From: Nocardia sp. NBC_00416
GTDB lineage: Bacteria > Actinomycetota > Actinomycetes > Mycobacteriales > Mycobacteriaceae
Assembly (NCBI RefSeq): GCF_036032445.1
Contig: NZ_CP107932.1
Location: 1,304,501-1,368,500 of the forward strand
Reading direction: 5' to 3'
DNA length: 64,000 nucleotides
Shown here: positions 62,345 through 64,000 of the stretch, piece after piece
Layout: every line of letters starts with the position of its first letter
How positions within the stretch are numbered: position 1 is the first letter of the stretch
Made by a program: the position numbers and the translations under genes
The notes under the pieces: model-generated
What the model was told of the DNA's origin: nothing
Databases searched by the model: none
What the model saw: only the letters and a program-made list of their open reading frames with translations

Positions 62345-64000
62345 TACCCATCCGGGTGGCGCAGCGGGGGACCGGGATGCTGCGGGAGTTCAACGAGGCC
62401 GGGGTGCTCTCGGCGGCGGATGTCCATGTGGCCGAGCGGCTGGGCAGGCTCGCCGGCGAAGAGCAGGAGCTGGTGTTGTTCGCCGCCGCGCTGGCGGTGC
62501 GCGCCGTACGGTCGGGGTCGGTGTGCCTGGATCTCACGCGGATGCGGGAGATCGGTGTGGACGCCGACGAGGAACGCCCGGATCTGCTCGATCCCGCGGA
62601 TCTGCCGTGGCCGGAGGAGGAACACGTCCTCGCGGCGCTGCGCGAGAGTCCCCTGGTGCTGGGTGGTCCGGCCGGACCGTTGCGCCCACTGCGGCTCACC
62701 GATCCGGCTCGGCCCGGCGTCGGTCCGTTGCTCTATCTGGATCGCTATTTCCAGCAGGAGCAGATCATCCGCCGGGTGCTCACGGCGCGAGCCGCGGGCC
62801 ATCCGGCCGCCGATGCCGCGGTGGTGCGCCGTGAACTCGACCGCCTGTTCGGCCCTCCGGGTGCTGTTCCGGATCGGCAACGCCTCGCGGCGGCGCTCGC
62901 CGCGACCCACTGGACCACGGTGGTCGCCGGCGGTCCGGGAACCGGTAAGACCCATACGGTCGCCCGTATCCTCGCCCTGCTCGTCGCCCAACACGGCGCC
63001 GGTTCCGCGCCGCGGATCGCGCTGGCCGCGCCGACGGGTAAGGCGGCAGCCCGGCTCCAGGAGGCAGTCCGGGATCAGGCTGCCGCACTGGGCCTTCCGG
63101 AACTGTCCGCCGCGACCCTGCATCGGCTGCTGGGCTGGCAGCGTGGCCGTACCACCCGGTTCCGTTATCACGAACACAACCGGTTGCCCTACGACGTGGT
63201 GGTCGTCGATGAGACCTCGATGGTCTCGCTGACCATGATGAGCAGGCTTCTCGCGGCGCTGCGCCCGGATACCCGCCTCGTGCTGGCCGGTGACCCGGAC
63301 CAACTCGCGTCGGTGGACGCGGGCGCGGTCCTGGCCGACCTGGTGGCCGCGCCTTTCCCCGGAACAGCCGACCCGTCCTTCGAGGAGGTGCTCGCCGCCG
63401 ATCTCGCGGCGACGCGCGAGTCCGGTGCCGCTGCGCCCGGCGACCCGGAGGAGCCCGGTGCACTCACGGACCTGGAGCGAAACCGCCTGCGCGGCGGCAT
63501 AGTCCGGCTGACCCGAGGCCGCCGGTTCGGCGGTCGGATCGCCGATCTCGCTGTCGCGGTGCGGGCCGGTGACACCGAGACCGCGCTGGAACTGCTGCGC
63601 GCCGCCGGCGAGGGTCTCGAGCTGCGCGGTCCGGACGATATCGCCGCCGTCCGGGCCGATGTCGTCGCCACCGCGCAGCAGGTCACCGCGGCGGCCGTGG
63701 CCGGTGACGCACCCGCCGCGCTCGCGGCCTTCGAATCACATCGCCTGCTCTGCGCCCACCGGCGCGGCCCCTACGGCGTCGAACAGTGGGATCGCGCGGC
63801 CGCGGAATGGGCGGCCACTGCCGGGTCGGGTCCCGAAGGCCGGTACAGCACCTGGTATCCCGGGCAACCGCTGCTGGTCACCGCCAACGATCACGAGGCC
63901 CGCATCTACAACGGCGATACCGGGGTGGTGGTGCGGCGGCCCGACGGCTCGCTGCGGGTCGCCCTGCAACGCGGCGACGAACCATATCTGGTCCATCCGA
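62341..64000 (+). CDS. recD: Exodeoxyribonuclease V alpha subunit (RecD), 3' end cut by window
   Basis: The GTG at 62341 overlaps the recB stop (GTGA), and the frame runs open past the window end (553 residues visible). Walker A is GGPGTGKT at about 197-204, preceded by a RecD-type N-domain (LLYLDRYFQQEQIIRRVL). Motif II is VVVVDETSMVS, motif III AGDPDQLASVDAGAVL. The end GQPLLVTANDHEARIYNGD is the SF1B helicase 2B region. Usual length is about 600-650, so only the last part is missing. Confidence 0.94.
   Translation, partial: MIPIRVAQRGTGMLREFNEAGVLSAADVHVAERLGRLAGEEQELVLFAAALAVRAVRSGSVCLDLTRMREIGVDADEERPDLLDPADLPWPEEEHVLAALRESPLVLGGPAGPLRPLRLTDPARPGVGPLLYLDRYFQQEQIIRRVLTARAAGHPAADAAVVRRELDRLFGPPGAVPDRQRLAAALAATHWTTVVAGGPGTGKTHTVARILALLVAQHGAGSAPRIALAAPTGKAAARLQEAVRDQAAALGLPELSAATLHRLLGWQRGRTTRFRYHEHNRLPYDVVVVDETSMVSLTMMSRLLAALRPDTRLVLAGDPDQLASVDAGAVLADLVAAPFPGTADPSFEEVLAADLAATRESGAAAPGDPEEPGALTDLERNRLRGGIVRLTRGRRFGGRIADLAVAVRAGDTETALELLRAAGEGLELRGPDDIAAVRADVVATAQQVTAAAVAGDAPAALAAFESHRLLCAHRRGPYGVEQWDRAAAEWAATAGSGPEGRYSTWYPGQPLLVTANDHEARIYNGDTGVVVRRPDGSLRVALQRGDEPYLVHP

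Overview
The window is high-GC actinobacterial chromosome and fits Nocardia or a close mycolic-acid-containing relative. The evidence is an Ag85-type mycolyltransferase next to a fused HadA/HadB-type dehydratase, Lsr2, a Tat-exported latex-clearing protein, several F420/FMN luciferase-like enzymes, many GTG starts and many ATGA/GTGA gene overlaps. I saw no rRNA, tRNA, CRISPR array or intact prophage. All product names come from reading the sequence; no search was run.

Layout. 1-3.4 kb: the 3' part of an MFS exporter, a luciferase-like oxidoreductase and a TauD-type dioxygenase. 3.8-7.7 kb: a complete OpuC/ProU-type quaternary-amine ABC operon (permease, ATPase, permease, lipoprotein). Between its first two genes lie three tandem 68-bp units, each forming a 22-codon ORF coupled stop-to-start to its neighbours. 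7.7-19 kb: accessory genes: a frameshifted FAD monooxygenase, a lipoprotein, a SnoaL/TetR pair sharing a repeated 21-bp site, a DUF3556-like membrane protein, MarR, isochorismatase-like hydrolase plus MFS, an SDR, and a decayed recombinase/coiled-coil transposon remnant with a duplicated 3' end around an orphan gene.

19-24 kb: a GNAT acetyltransferase, a penicillin-binding lipoprotein, an aminotransferase, DoxX and a UppP-like phosphatase. 24.2-28.0 kb: four overlapping genes (619-aa membrane protein with a duplicated Asp/His motif, 63-aa single-span protein, cupredoxin-like HxH lipoprotein, 443-aa membrane protein). This is the best candidate here for an undescribed envelope or metal system. 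It ends in a truncated TetR fragment beside PadR and peptide deformylase.

29-39 kb: Lcp rubber oxygenase, about 1.2 kb without a convincing gene, enoyl-CoA hydratase, secreted SGNH hydrolase, secreted lipase, a glycine-zipper secreted protein, and the mycolate pair. 38.7-48.5 kb: Lsr2, two luciferase-like enzymes, two alpha/beta hydrolases, UspA, GNAT, Ku overlapping a lycopene cyclase, and an MFS exporter. 48.5-55 kb: a tandem pair of glycine-zipper paralogues, NDH-2, a P450, a secreted serine beta-lactamase-like protein and a small protein. 55.3-64 kb: recC-recB-recD, with recD cut by the window end.

Working together: the ABC operon imports compatible solutes; the Ag85/HadAB pair joins mycolate synthesis and transfer; RecBCD and Ku represent the two double-strand-break repair routes.
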